Origin: an uncultured bacterium
Lineage (GTDB): Bacteria > Patescibacteriota > Minisyncoccia > Phycocordibacterales > UBA9973
Direction: 5' to 3'
Length of the DNA stretch: 27,640 nucleotides
NCBI GenBank assembly: GCA_903869975.1
Contig: CAIQBF010000107.1
Location: forward strand, 1-27,640
Part shown: positions 7,942 to 15,798 of the stretch, piece after piece
Position numbering within the stretch: position 1 is the first letter of the stretch
Layout of the letters: each line of letters begins with the position of its first letter
Notes under the pieces: model-generated
The model's database searches: none
Told to the model about the DNA's origin: nothing
What the model saw: only the letters and a program-made list of their open reading frames with translations
Made by a program: the position numbers and the translations under genes

Positions 7942-9693
7942 TTATTCCGAAATCACGCGAAGCACCTCTTCTGTCGTCGTCATTCCCTGAGCAGCAAGAA
8001 AGATGCCGTCTTCAAGCATCGTCATCATTCCCTCTTTCTTGGCCTGCTCATTGATAGCATCCTGCGATCCGCCTTTGAGAATCAAGTCCTTGATCGCAAG
8101 TGAAACAGAAAATACCTCGTGGATACCCATGCGACCCTTATATCCGTCCTCACTCTCTTCACTTTTTACCGGACGATAAAACGGTACCGTGTTCCAAGTA
8201 GCACTCGGGTCTACAATCTTTTCCCGCTTAAGTATCTCGAGCATGCGCCCAAGATCAATTAATTTTCCAAGCGCATCAAGCTCGACATCGCTCATCGTAT
8301 ACCGCTGCTTAGATTTCGTGAGACGACGAACCAGACGCTGCGCGACAACGGTGCGTACAGTCGATACAATCAAGAACGGCTCGATACCCATATCGATCAT
8401 ACGCGGGATGGCGCCAGCAGCAGAATTCGTATGAATAGTGGAGAGCACCAAGTGTCCGGTGAGCGATGCGTTCACAGCAAGGCCCGCAGTTTCGCCGTCG
8501 CGGATTTCTCCCACCATGATAATGTCCGGGTCCTGACGAAGCAATGTACGAAGACCGTTTGCAAATGTGAGGCCAATCTCAGGCTTCACCTGTGTCTGGT
8601 TGATGCGCGGCATCTGATATTCGATCGGATCCTCCACTGTCGAGATGTTTACGTCCGGCGTATTCAAAATATCGAGCAGTGTATACAGAGTCGTGGTCTT
8701 TCCGGAGCCAGTCGGTCCTGCAGCAAGAATCATGCCGGCACGCTGCTTCATTGCCGAGTGAATACGTTCAAGCCCTTCGCCATGAAACCCTAATCCCTCA
8801 AGCGTGTACCCATGCGAATTCTCGCGCAACAGACGAAGTACCGTCTTTTCGCCGTAGTATGTAGGCAGTGTTGAGACACGGAACGAAACACGCTCCCCGT
8901 CTGTATCAATCTTAAAACGGCCATCCTGCGGCAAACGCTTCTCGTCGAGCTTGAGACCTGAGAGGACTTTGATGCGAGCAGTGATGCCCGGCGCAATCTC
9001 GCGAGGCAATGTCATCGCATCATGCAAAATACCGTCTACGCGATAGCGTACAATCACCGAATCTTCCGCCGGTTCAATATGTATATCCGATGCTCCTTGA
9101 GTGATCGCATGTGCTATAAGCGTGTCGACGATCTTCACGATCGGCAAATCCTCGGCAAGAGCCTTGAGGTCTTTCTCACTCGCATCAGCGCTGAATCCTT
9201 CCGTTACCGTACGAGCGGAAGCAGTCTCGTTCTGAATAAGTGCCTCGAACTCTGCCTTCAAGCTTTTTTTGTATTGCTGCAGTGCGCTTTTGATAGAAAT
9301 ATCATCAGTGAGACATGGCACGATCTTGAGACCCGTCTTCTTTTTTACGAAGTCAATCGTCGGCAGATCATCCACATCGAGCATGGCTACCTCGAGACGA
9401 TCATCGTTCTTCTTAAACGCAACAATATTGTTCGTACGAGCGATAGGCTCTGGAATCAGTGAGAGTACCGTAAGATCAATCTTTTCGTTTGCAAGAAATA
9501 CAAACGGAATCCCAAGCACATATGCTTCAATGCGCTTAAGGTCGGCCTGTTTGAGCTTGCCGGAAGATACGAGAACCTCTCCCAATTTTTGACTGCTTGC
9601 CGCTGCTGCTTTTTCTGCTTGATCAATTTCCGGAGCCGATACAAGTCCACTTTCGATAATAAACCTTTTTAGCTGATCGGTGTTGATTTGCAT
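7942..9693 (-). CDS. pilB: Type IV pilus extension ATPase PilB (GspE family)
   Basis: This 583-residue hexameric ATPase powers pilus extension. An N-terminal GspE_N/MshEN-like domain (about 1-140) is followed by the ATPase core: Walker A GPTGSGKT (326-333), Asp box EDPIEYQ (354-360), Walker B DIIMVGEIRDGETA (390-403) and His box GHLVLSTIHT (413-422). The tetracysteine zinc site that normally follows AQRLVRRL is absent; the stretch after residue 455 (LTKSKQRYTMSD and onward) contains no CxxC pair, and a charged segment (KSEESEDGYKG) stands where the second pair is expected. It is the first gene of the six-gene pilus operon and has a -10 TATACT (9722-9717) upstream. Confidence 0.94.
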   Translation of the reverse strand: MQINTDQLKRFIIESGLVSAPEIDQAEKAAAASSQKLGEVLVSSGKLKQADLKRIEAYVLGIPFVFLANEKIDLTVLSLIPEPIARTNNIVAFKKNDDRLEVAMLDVDDLPTIDFVKKKTGLKIVPCLTDDISIKSALQQYKKSLKAEFEALIQNETASARTVTEGFSADASEKDLKALAEDLPIVKIVDTLIAHAITQGASDIHIEPAEDSVIVRYRVDGILHDAMTLPREIAPGITARIKVLSGLKLDEKRLPQDGRFKIDTDGERVSFRVSTLPTYYGEKTVLRLLRENSHGYTLEGLGFHGEGLERIHSAMKQRAGMILAAGPTGSGKTTTLYTLLDILNTPDVNISTVEDPIEYQMPRINQTQVKPEIGLTFANGLRTLLRQDPDIIMVGEIRDGETAGLAVNASLTGHLVLSTIHTNSAAGAIPRMIDMGIEPFLIVSTVRTVVAQRLVRRLTKSKQRYTMSDVELDALGKLIDLGRMLEILKREKIVDPSATWNTVPFYRPVKSEESEDGYKGRMGIHEVFSVSLAIKDLILKGGSQDAINEQAKKEGMMTMLEDGIFLAAQGMTTTEEVLRVISE

Positions 9694-9716
9694 ATATAGG
9701 TATGTTGATCAGATAA

Positions 9717-9722
9717 GTATAC
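9717..9722 (-). promoter_or_regulatory. -10 box of the pilus operon
   Basis: TATACT on the minus strand ends 23 nt before the pilB ATG and comes directly after a terminator for the upstream surface-protein operon. A T-rich tract occupies the -35 zone, with no clear TTGACA. Confidence 0.5.
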
Positions 9723-9732
9723 CAAATAAAAC

Positions 9733-9762
9733 AAAAAACTTCTGCTCGTGCAGAAGTTTTTT
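9733..9762 (-). terminator. Intrinsic terminator after the surface-protein operon
   Basis: A perfect 13-bp stem (9733-9745 with 9750-9762) with a TCGT tetraloop. It is A-rich on the left and T-rich on the right, so it can function on either strand. It lies 15 nt downstream of the 397-residue surface protein gene and separates it from the pilus operon. Confidence 0.88.
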
Positions 9763-9777
9763 GAATAATAATACGTA

Positions 9778-10971
9778 TTAGAGAATGACGCTCGCTGGCA
9801 AAATGTACCCGAAGAGAATATTACCTCCAAACCAGCCTGATCCTGCGTGGAATGGTCCTCCTCCTGAGCTGTAACAGCTATCCTGCCAGAGCACGACACC
9901 TTGAGTGTCACAAAACGTAGCTGGCTTATATACGGGAATCGCGCCGCCTGGGACATCATATTTGTTTGCGCGAACAACGTTTGTAGCAATACTATCCGCC
10001 TTAATGCTGTAATCGATACCGGGTCTAGGATCAGAACCCAAAGGTCCTAGGCCGTTCCAACGAAAACTGTTCGGTGCGTCATTGGATACAATACCACCTC
10101 CTCTTACTAGCAAACTTGTGCGTGATGAATCGCGTATCGGCGTACCCGGAGTCACTCCAATATCGAGAGTTCGTGGAATTTCCACACTACCGCTTGAATT
10201 GACTTTGAGACCCTCAAAACCGTTTGCGTAGAGACTCATCGCACGAGATCCATTCTTGTAGATAATACGTCCGCCAAAATCAGTTCCCGTTTCAGCGAAA
10301 TCAATATATCCGCCAGCAGAACTGCCAGCATTGAGCTGCATTCCCGCGTAGCCAGCTGTGTCAATACCTAGGTTTACTCCAGCATCTACCGGAGTATTTG
10401 GAAGCTGTCCGCTCACGAGGACATTACCCGTATTCGCATTGCGCATATTGGCACCAGAAACTATCCACTGCGATGTGCTCGATGAAGAAGACGGATCCTG
10501 CCATGTCGCATAGCCTGAAGCATCACTCGTGAGAACGCGTCCCACTGCTGGAACGCCTGGAGGAAATGGAGTGCCTGAAGGCCAAAGCGTCCCCGGAAGA
10601 GCCGCTCCAGTAATCTGAAGCGTTCCGCCAAGAACACCTGAACTCAAAATAGTACTACCCCAGTTCACAAAACCAGTCACATCCAAAACGCTTGTCACGG
10701 TAGCCTTACCATTTACCGTAAGCATTTGCGGAATAATACTTGTGCAGGGTCCCCCGGGAATACATGCATTACCCAGAGTTAGTTTCCCGAGCTTGATCTG
10801 AGCAGTGTTGCTCACATTGATCGGCGCATCACACCCAGGATGCCCACTCGGACAGGTAGGAGCACCTCCTGCTGGCGGCGTAACTTGAGCGAGTACCGGA
10901 AGAGAAAGTACCAGTGCCGAAACGACAACAAGAACTTTTGCAGCGGTAGTGATTTTTTCTTTCATATTCAT
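9778..10971 (-). CDS. Secreted surface protein, function unknown
   Basis: This 397-residue protein starts with a Sec signal peptide (basic MNMKEK, hydrophobic core about residues 9-28, cleavage after LPVLAQ) and continues as a Gly/Ser/Thr/Pro-rich exported protein. It contains the phrase VLTSDASGYATWQDPSSSSS near residue 150-170, a motif I associate with tail-fibre-like and Patescibacteria surface proteins, and repeated short beta-forming segments. The C-terminal part has a Cys pair region (CDTQGVVLWQDSCYSS) and a Gly-rich end with a hydrophobic tail. An alternative start is the ATG two codons in. It is the third gene of an operon with the 454-residue 'GW' protein and the 112-residue anchored protein, 36 nt after the former. 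Confidence 0.75.
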   Translation of the reverse strand: MNMKEKITTAAKVLVVVSALVLSLPVLAQVTPPAGGAPTCPSGHPGCDAPINVSNTAQIKLGKLTLGNACIPGGPCTSIIPQMLTVNGKATVTSVLDVTGFVNWGSTILSSGVLGGTLQITGAALPGTLWPSGTPFPPGVPAVGRVLTSDASGYATWQDPSSSSSTSQWIVSGANMRNANTGNVLVSGQLPNTPVDAGVNLGIDTAGYAGMQLNAGSSAGGYIDFAETGTDFGGRIIYKNGSRAMSLYANGFEGLKVNSSGSVEIPRTLDIGVTPGTPIRDSSRTSLLVRGGGIVSNDAPNSFRWNGLGPLGSDPRPGIDYSIKADSIATNVVRANKYDVPGGAIPVYKPATFCDTQGVVLWQDSCYSSGGGPFHAGSGWFGGNILFGYILPASVIL

Positions 10972-11007
10972 ATCTTTTAATTACTGATAATTATGTACTA
11001 ACAATGA

Positions 11008-12372
11008 TTAACGCTCGTCATACGGGAATCGGATACCTCGGCCACCTCCTCCTGTTCCTGTACCAACCGGAGGGTTTACGGTAATGGTAGCGCGGCACGT
11101 AGTACCTCCTGACTCTCGGGCAGTTACGACTATTGCGTAAGCGCTCGTCGGGATCGTTCCGGAAACAGTAATCGGTATTCGGTCACGTGCGCTTGTAATA
11201 CTACCACCAAACGAAACACCGGAATCAGATGAAGAGAATGTAAACGTCGGGAAGGTTCCCGTACCAGTCCACGACACTCCATATGAAGGAGTGACTGTGA
11301 TCGGTCCAAACGGACCGGATGTCCCTGTTGGAGTGACAGAAGCGGTACGCGGTGTGATCGAACACGTTGCAAGAGCTGGATCGGTCGGATACACAATAGC
11401 AGCTGCCGGCAATGAAAGAGTGATTCCGTCACGTGCTACACATTGTATTTTGTACACATTGAGCACGGTTGTCCCCATAGTTCCGGCAGGTACACGTACA
11501 TCCATAGTGCCTATTCCGGTTACCGTAATCGTCGAAGGTCCACCCGGCTCCCAGTATGGATAAACGATAGGGTCCCCAAGACCATCTACGAGACCAAGTG
11601 GCTGCGACTGCAGCCGGCACGTATCGACATCACCGGTTGGAATCCATTTGAGTGTCGCTGTACGCACGCCGCCAGTACGAGTCATGTCTCCATAAGGACC
11701 AAATCCGCGTCCATCGTGCGTATCTACTGAAAGAGCTACCCCAGGAGGAACTACTGTCGTATTCGAGACGCTCGCAAACTCAAAATCGAGCCAGCCGACG
11801 TTGACCCCTCCCCAGGCAAAGCTATAGGGACCTACTCCTGAACCCGATGAAACAAAGGGAAATCCAGGAAGACCTGCGGGAGGCGTCCCGGAAGCGAGAT
11901 ATTTAAGACCAAAATCGGTTCCACCCGAACCCAGATTGATACAACCATCCCAACCGCCCGTTCCACCCGAGATTGCTCGAGCAAAGCCGGTAATAAGACC
12001 TGTCGATTCATTATATGTACCGCTAGGACCGCATGCGCCAGGCGAAGAGAAATCGATCCACCCAATGTTGTCATTCCAAGCCGTGCCTCCAAATGTATTG
12101 GCAGTAATCGTCACTTTGTAGGTAATAAGGTGCGTAGGACTCGTGTCACAAATACTTACCCGACCAGCGCCACCCTCAGCACAGTTGAGGCTCACCCAGC
12201 CAATAGTATTACTCCATGCATATCCGTGAACATCTGCCGTAAGCGGCGATGCATGTGCGATAGATCCAAAGGAAAGCAGCCCTGCTGCAACCGCAACTAC
12301 AGCAAAAAAGCCTTTCAATGCTTGCTGAAAGCGAGAAACGCGGTTTGGAGTGCTTATATGAAATGTGGACAT
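11008..12372 (-). CDS. Secreted surface protein with three AW-xx-IGW repeats
   Basis: This 454-residue exported protein has a long signal peptide (hydrophobic core residues 22-40, cleavage near SIAHA/S42). Three copies of a short aromatic motif follow: GYAWSNTIGWVSLNC (50-64), GTAWNDNIGWIDFSS (96-110) and FAWGGVNVGWLDFEF (185-199), separated by GGWDGC and Gly-rich spacers. This repeat type is common in exported proteins of Patescibacteria (family knowledge, not searched here). The C-terminal half is Thr/Pro/Gly-rich with Ig-like beta segments and ends in a Gly-rich tail, with no LPXTG motif. Only 3 nt separate it from the 112-residue gene upstream. Confidence 0.78.
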   Translation of the reverse strand: MSTFHISTPNRVSRFQQALKGFFAVVAVAAGLLSFGSIAHASPLTADVHGYAWSNTIGWVSLNCAEGGAGRVSICDTSPTHLITYKVTITANTFGGTAWNDNIGWIDFSSPGACGPSGTYNESTGLITGFARAISGGTGGWDGCINLGSGGTDFGLKYLASGTPPAGLPGFPFVSSGSGVGPYSFAWGGVNVGWLDFEFASVSNTTVVPPGVALSVDTHDGRGFGPYGDMTRTGGVRTATLKWIPTGDVDTCRLQSQPLGLVDGLGDPIVYPYWEPGGPSTITVTGIGTMDVRVPAGTMGTTVLNVYKIQCVARDGITLSLPAAAIVYPTDPALATCSITPRTASVTPTGTSGPFGPITVTPSYGVSWTGTGTFPTFTFSSSDSGVSFGGSITSARDRIPITVSGTIPTSAYAIVVTARESGGTTCRATITVNPPVGTGTGGGGRGIRFPYDER

Positions 12373-12375
12373 AGG

Positions 12376-12714
12376 CTACTGCTTACTCAATGAATCAATG
12401 ACAGCTTGTTTTTCAGCCTCAGTACGAACAGGAGTCTTTGATTGCGTTTGCGCCTCAACCATCTGCCTAATGACTTTAGCCTTGGCCGTTTCAGGTATTG
12501 GCTTCTCAGGCTTTTCGGCCGCAATCGAATCTATGATTGTCTGTTTTTGTACCTCAGTGAAGCGTTCTTTTGGTGTAGCTGGCGAAGAATAGTACCGATT
12601 CCAGGCAACCCAAGCGATAGCACTCACGGCGGCGAGCACAATAATACAGATGACTGTGTTTCTCTTCTGCTTGAAGTGATCTGAATGAACGATGCTTGCC
12701 TCAGGAGGATTCAT
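12376..12714 (-). CDS. Small single-pass membrane protein with charged repeats
   Basis: This 112-residue protein has a short N-terminal segment, one membrane helix (about 19-38, TVICIIVLAAVSAIAWVAW) and a charged tail with repeated pattern KQTIIDSI (residues 60-67), KVIRQMVEA and KQAVIDSL (102-109). The open frame extends upstream to 12921, but that part is low-complexity and crosses the promoter. The start at 12714 is favoured because an extended -10 (TG-G-TACAAT) ends 9 nt before it. It is the first gene of the surface-protein operon. It may anchor or regulate export of the two secreted proteins, but that is only inferred from position. Confidence 0.7.
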   Translation of the reverse strand: MNPPEASIVHSDHFKQKRNTVICIIVLAAVSAIAWVAWNRYYSSPATPKERFTEVQKQTIIDSIAAEKPEKPIPETAKAKVIRQMVEAQTQSKTPVRTEAEKQAVIDSLSKQ

Positions 12715-12723
12715 ATAGAGATA

Positions 12724-12732
12724 ATTGTACCA
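12724..12732 (-). promoter_or_regulatory. Extended -10 promoter of the surface-protein operon
   Basis: TG-G-TACAAT on the minus strand ends 9 nt before the ATG at 12714, the same geometry as the recJ, HIT and rpsO promoters. It decides the start of the 112-residue gene against the longer open frame. Confidence 0.6.
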
Positions 12733-12799
12733 TTTATATAGCTGTGGACTGCAAAGACAGTATGTGGAAAACCAGTCAGCAGCAGCACACGCAGTGGCG

Positions 12800-12828
12800 T
12801 TGACACTTTTTACCTCGTCGCGTACTAT
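12800..12828 (+). promoter_or_regulatory. Promoter of the nusA leader
   Basis: TTGACA (12800-12805), a 17-bp spacer and TACTAT (12823-12828) make a near-consensus sigma-70 promoter facing nusA. The predicted start is near 12836, giving a leader of about 145 nt with a terminator hairpin inside it. Confidence 0.72.
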
Positions 12829-12860
12829 ATATAGTGTTATCAGATAAGGTTTTGAGGTAT

Positions 12861-12888
12861 GTCGGCCAGAGGGCCGGCTCTTTTTTTT
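12861..12888 (+). terminator. Attenuator-like intrinsic terminator in the nusA leader
   Basis: A 7-bp stem, GTCGGCC/GGCCGGC (12861-12867 with 12872-12878, one G-U pair), with an AGAG loop is followed by TC and eight T. It lies between the TTGACA promoter and nusA, about 25 nt after the predicted transcription start. NusA stimulates pausing and intrinsic termination, so this can work as a negative-feedback attenuator; alternatively it ends a ~50-nt RNA. A run of A7 and G9 follows directly. Confidence 0.6.
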
Positions 12889-12958
12889 AAAAAAAGGGGG
12901 GGGGCACTTACATACGCTCACAGCTTGTCGAAATTAGTAAAATTAAATAAAAAGGCCG

Positions 12959-12964
12959 TATTAT
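12959..12964 (+). promoter_or_regulatory. Possible second -10 box, proximal to nusA
   Basis: TATTAT ends 16 nt before the nusA ATG, downstream of the attenuator. If active, it would give a terminator-free transcript with a ~10-nt leader. No good -35 is seen. Confidence 0.35.
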
Positions 12965-12980
12965 AAGGCCAAAACCATAT

Positions 12981-14144
12981 ATGTTAGACCTAAAAGCACT
13001 GAAAATCGCCCTCGACCAGCTCGAAACAGAGCGCCGCGTACCACGAGAAAAGATCATCGAGGCTATCGAACAAGCTCTCGCTGCCGCATATAAAAAAGAC
13101 TACGGCAAACGCGGTCAGATCGTTCGCGCGCATTTCGACCTCGAAACTGGCCGCACCGACTTCTTCCAGATCAAAGTCGTCGCCGATGAGAGCACTATCT
13201 ACTTCGTTGAAGAAGGAGAGGATACACCTGAACTTCCTGAAGGAGACGAGCGCATCCGCTTCAATCCTGAACATCACATCCTCCTTGAAGATGCTCGCAT
13301 CATGAAATCGAACGCAGTTGTAGGCGAGGAAATCAATTTCCCACTCGAAGCAAAAGAAGACTACGGCCGCATCGCCGCTCAAACAGCGAAGCAGGTCATC
13401 ATCCAGCGCATCCGCGAGGCTGAGCACGGCGCTATCATGAGTGAATTCGGCGGACACGAAGGAGACATCATTAGCGGAATCGTCCAGAAAATGGAGCGCG
13501 GCAACGTGTTCCTCGATATGGGTCGCATCACTGCCATCCTTCCACGAGAAGAACAGATCCCCGGCGAATATTACCGCCGCGGCGAACGCCTCCGTGCATA
13601 TCTCTATGCCGTCGAAGAAACCCCACGCGGTGTGTCTCTCAAGGTTTCCCGCACTCATCCAAAACTCATCACTGCTCTCTTTGCACAAGAAGCTCCAGAG
13701 GTCGCATCAGGAACAGTTGAAATCAAATCGACTGCCCGCGAAGCTGGTGCTCGTACAAAAATCGCCGTCTTCAGCGCTGATGAGCATGTTGATCCAGTCG
13801 GATCATGCGTTGGACAGAAAGGCATCCGTGTAACCACTGTCATGAGCGAACTCGGTAACGAGAAGATCGACATCATCGAATGGAATGCTGACCCAGCAAA
13901 ATTCGTCGCAGCAGCACTTTCACCAGCAAAAGCTCTTTCAGTCACGATCAACGACACCGAACACACCGCAAGCGTAGAAGTCGCCGATGACCAGCTCTCA
14001 CTCGCAATCGGAAAGGGAGGGCAGAACGTTCGTCTCGCCGCAAAACTTACCGGATGGAGAATTGACATCAAGGGTGTCGCCGGAGATATGGTTGGCTCGT
14101 CAGATGGAGAGACTGTCACCGAAAAAACAGCAGAGGTCGCATAA
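12981..14144 (+). CDS. nusA: Transcription termination/antitermination factor NusA
   Basis: This 387-residue RNA polymerase-binding factor controls pausing, intrinsic termination and antitermination. Domain order: NusA N-terminal polymerase-binding domain (about 1-120), S1 domain (about 135-200, EGDIISGIVQKMERGNVFLDMG), KH1 (about 225-300, with VGSCVGQKGIRVTTVMSELGNEKIDII) and KH2 (about 335-370, SLAIGKGGQNVRLAAKLTGWRIDI). There are no C-terminal acidic repeats, as in most non-proteobacterial NusA. No Shine-Dalgarno sequence precedes the ATG. It heads a plus-strand run with ppa, tig and clpP and has a leader with an attenuator. Confidence 0.96.
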   Translation: MLDLKALKIALDQLETERRVPREKIIEAIEQALAAAYKKDYGKRGQIVRAHFDLETGRTDFFQIKVVADESTIYFVEEGEDTPELPEGDERIRFNPEHHILLEDARIMKSNAVVGEEINFPLEAKEDYGRIAAQTAKQVIIQRIREAEHGAIMSEFGGHEGDIISGIVQKMERGNVFLDMGRITAILPREEQIPGEYYRRGERLRAYLYAVEETPRGVSLKVSRTHPKLITALFAQEAPEVASGTVEIKSTAREAGARTKIAVFSADEHVDPVGSCVGQKGIRVTTVMSELGNEKIDIIEWNADPAKFVAAALSPAKALSVTINDTEHTASVEVADDQLSLAIGKGGQNVRLAAKLTGWRIDIKGVAGDMVGSSDGETVTEKTAEVA

Positions 14145-14172
14145 TTACTATTCTCGTAACCATTCACTCACT

Positions 14173-14712
14173 ATGAATCTTTGGCACGACGTATCCGCAG
14201 GTAAAAATGTTCCCGAGGAACTTAACTGTATTATTGAAATCCCAAAAGGATCGTACAATAAATACGAAATCGACAAGGAAACGGGACTCATCGCCCTCGA
14301 CCGCGCAAACTATTCGTACGCTCCATACCCATTCGACTATGGCTTTGCGCCGCAGACACTCTGGGACGACGGTGACGCTCTCGACATTATTGTACTAACA
14401 ACCTTCCCTCTCAATCCAGGAATTCTCGTGCGCGTCCGCCCTGTTGCCGTCATGGATATGACCGACTCAGGCGAATCCGATTACAAAGTGATTGCTGTTC
14501 CAGTCGAAGACAAACGATGGGACGACATCCACGACCTCGGAGATCTCAATAAACACATGCTCAAAGAGTTCACGCATTTCTTCGAGACCTACAAGGCACT
14601 CAAAGGAAAACCAGTCGTGGTTTCTATCAATTCCGTCATGGGAAAGAAAGAAGCCATGGATGCAGTCACCCGCTCGATCGGGCTCTACACGGAAAAATAC
14701 GGAAAGAAATAG
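14173..14712 (+). CDS. ppa: Inorganic pyrophosphatase (family I)
   Basis: This 179-residue soluble enzyme hydrolyses pyrophosphate and so pulls biosynthetic reactions forward. Family I signatures are visible: EIPKGSYNKYEIDKETG (28-44), YPFDYGFAPQT (57-67), the DGDALDIIVL metal-binding motif (71-80) and DDKRWDDIHDLGDL-type segment with its conserved acidic residues. The frame is open upstream to 13987 inside nusA, but the family N-terminus and the end of nusA place the start at MNLWHDV (14173), 28 nt after nusA. Length is normal. Confidence 0.95.
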   Translation: MNLWHDVSAGKNVPEELNCIIEIPKGSYNKYEIDKETGLIALDRANYSYAPYPFDYGFAPQTLWDDGDALDIIVLTTFPLNPGILVRVRPVAVMDMTDSGESDYKVIAVPVEDKRWDDIHDLGDLNKHMLKEFTHFFETYKALKGKPVVVSINSVMGKKEAMDAVTRSIGLYTEKYGKK

Positions 14713-14730
14713 TTTAGTACTCCCATACCT

Positions 14731-15774
14731 ATGAAAAAATCAATCACAAAACTACCTAAAAGCCAGATCGCTGTCGAAGTGAGCGTACCGCAGGACATCT
14801 TTGAAAGCTATCGTACAAAAGCGCTCGAACGAGCAAGCGCGCATGTCGAAATGCCTGGATTCAGAAAAGGTAAAGTACCTATGAATGTGCTCGAAAAAGA
14901 GCTCAACCCAATGGCGATACTCGAAGAGATGGCGGACCTTGCTATCAATGAACACTTTCCAAAAATCCTCGTCGATGAAAAAATCGACGCCATTGGTCGC
15001 CCGGAAATACAAATCACCAAAATCGCAAAAGGAGAGCATCTTGAATTCACCGCTACTGTCGCCGTACTCCCGACAGTGACACTCCCTGACTATAAGAAGA
15101 TTGCTGCAAAAGAAAATAAAGCTGATGCCGAAATCATCGTCAGTGACGAAGAACTCGAAAGCGCAATCAAAGAACTCAAGAAAGCTCGCGAGCACAACGA
15201 AATCCACCAATCAGGCGCTGAGCACAATCACGAAGAATTCGAGAAAAAGGAATTCGACGCGACACTCACCGACGAATATGTAAAAGATCTCGGACCGTTC
15301 GAGAACGTCGCGACATTCAAGGAAAAATTCCGCGAAAACATCGCAAACGAAAAGAAAGCTCGCGAAACTGAGAAGCACCGCGTCGCTATCGTTGAAGCAC
15401 TCGCGACAGCAACAGAAATCGATATTCCTGATGTTCTCATCGAGAATGAACTTGAAAATCTGGTAAACCGCCTCAAGAGCGATATCGCTCAAGCCGGCAT
15501 CCCATTCGAAGAATACATTAAGCACATCAAAAAGACCGAGGCAGATATCCGTGCCGATATGAAGCCCGACGCAGAGAAGCGCGCGAAAGTTGAGCTCATC
15601 ATGATGAAAATCGCCGAGGCTGAGAATCTCAAGCCAAAAGACGAGGATATTGAAAACGAAACCAAGCGCCTCATCCAAACCTACCAGGATGCCGACCCGC
15701 TTCGCGCTCGCTTCTATGTCGCACACATGCTGACAAATGAAGAGATCTTCAAGTTCCTCGAGTCACAGAAATAA
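14731..15774 (+). CDS. tig: Trigger factor lacking the PPIase domain
   Basis: This 347-residue ribosome-associated chaperone shields nascent chains. The N-terminal ribosome-binding domain is intact, including the GFRKGKVP signature (about residues 43-50) that contacts uL23, and the C-terminal helical chaperone arms follow. The FKBP-type PPIase domain that normally sits between them (about residues 150-245 in E. coli) is replaced by a short charged, His-containing linker (residues ~150-175, EHNEIHQSGAEHNHEEFEKK); the sequence then resumes at LTDEYVKDLGPF, matching the LTAEFIKRFG segment after the E. coli PPIase domain. The gene is 18 nt downstream of ppa and 24 nt upstream of clpP. Confidence 0.93.
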   Translation: MKKSITKLPKSQIAVEVSVPQDIFESYRTKALERASAHVEMPGFRKGKVPMNVLEKELNPMAILEEMADLAINEHFPKILVDEKIDAIGRPEIQITKIAKGEHLEFTATVAVLPTVTLPDYKKIAAKENKADAEIIVSDEELESAIKELKKAREHNEIHQSGAEHNHEEFEKKEFDATLTDEYVKDLGPFENVATFKEKFRENIANEKKARETEKHRVAIVEALATATEIDIPDVLIENELENLVNRLKSDIAQAGIPFEEYIKHIKKTEADIRADMKPDAEKRAKVELIMMKIAEAENLKPKDEDIENETKRLIQTYQDADPLRARFYVAHMLTNEEIFKFLESQK

Positions 15775-15798
15775 TTATTAGTTTGCTCTCTTTATCTT

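Noticed and set aside
11161..11440. TCACGTG hexamers and heptamers in the surface-protein gene as parS
   Set aside because: They lack the GTTT and AAAC arms.
12715..12921. N-terminal extension of the 112-residue membrane protein
   Set aside because: It crosses the extended -10, the nusA promoter and homopolymer runs; low-complexity translation.
12990..13688. 232-codon open frame antisense to nusA
   Set aside because: Shadow frame opposite a certain gene; Phe/Asp/Ser-rich translation without a recognisable domain.
13987..14172. N-terminal extension of ppa into nusA
   Set aside because: It overlaps the nusA KH2 region out of frame; the pyrophosphatase family starts at 14173.
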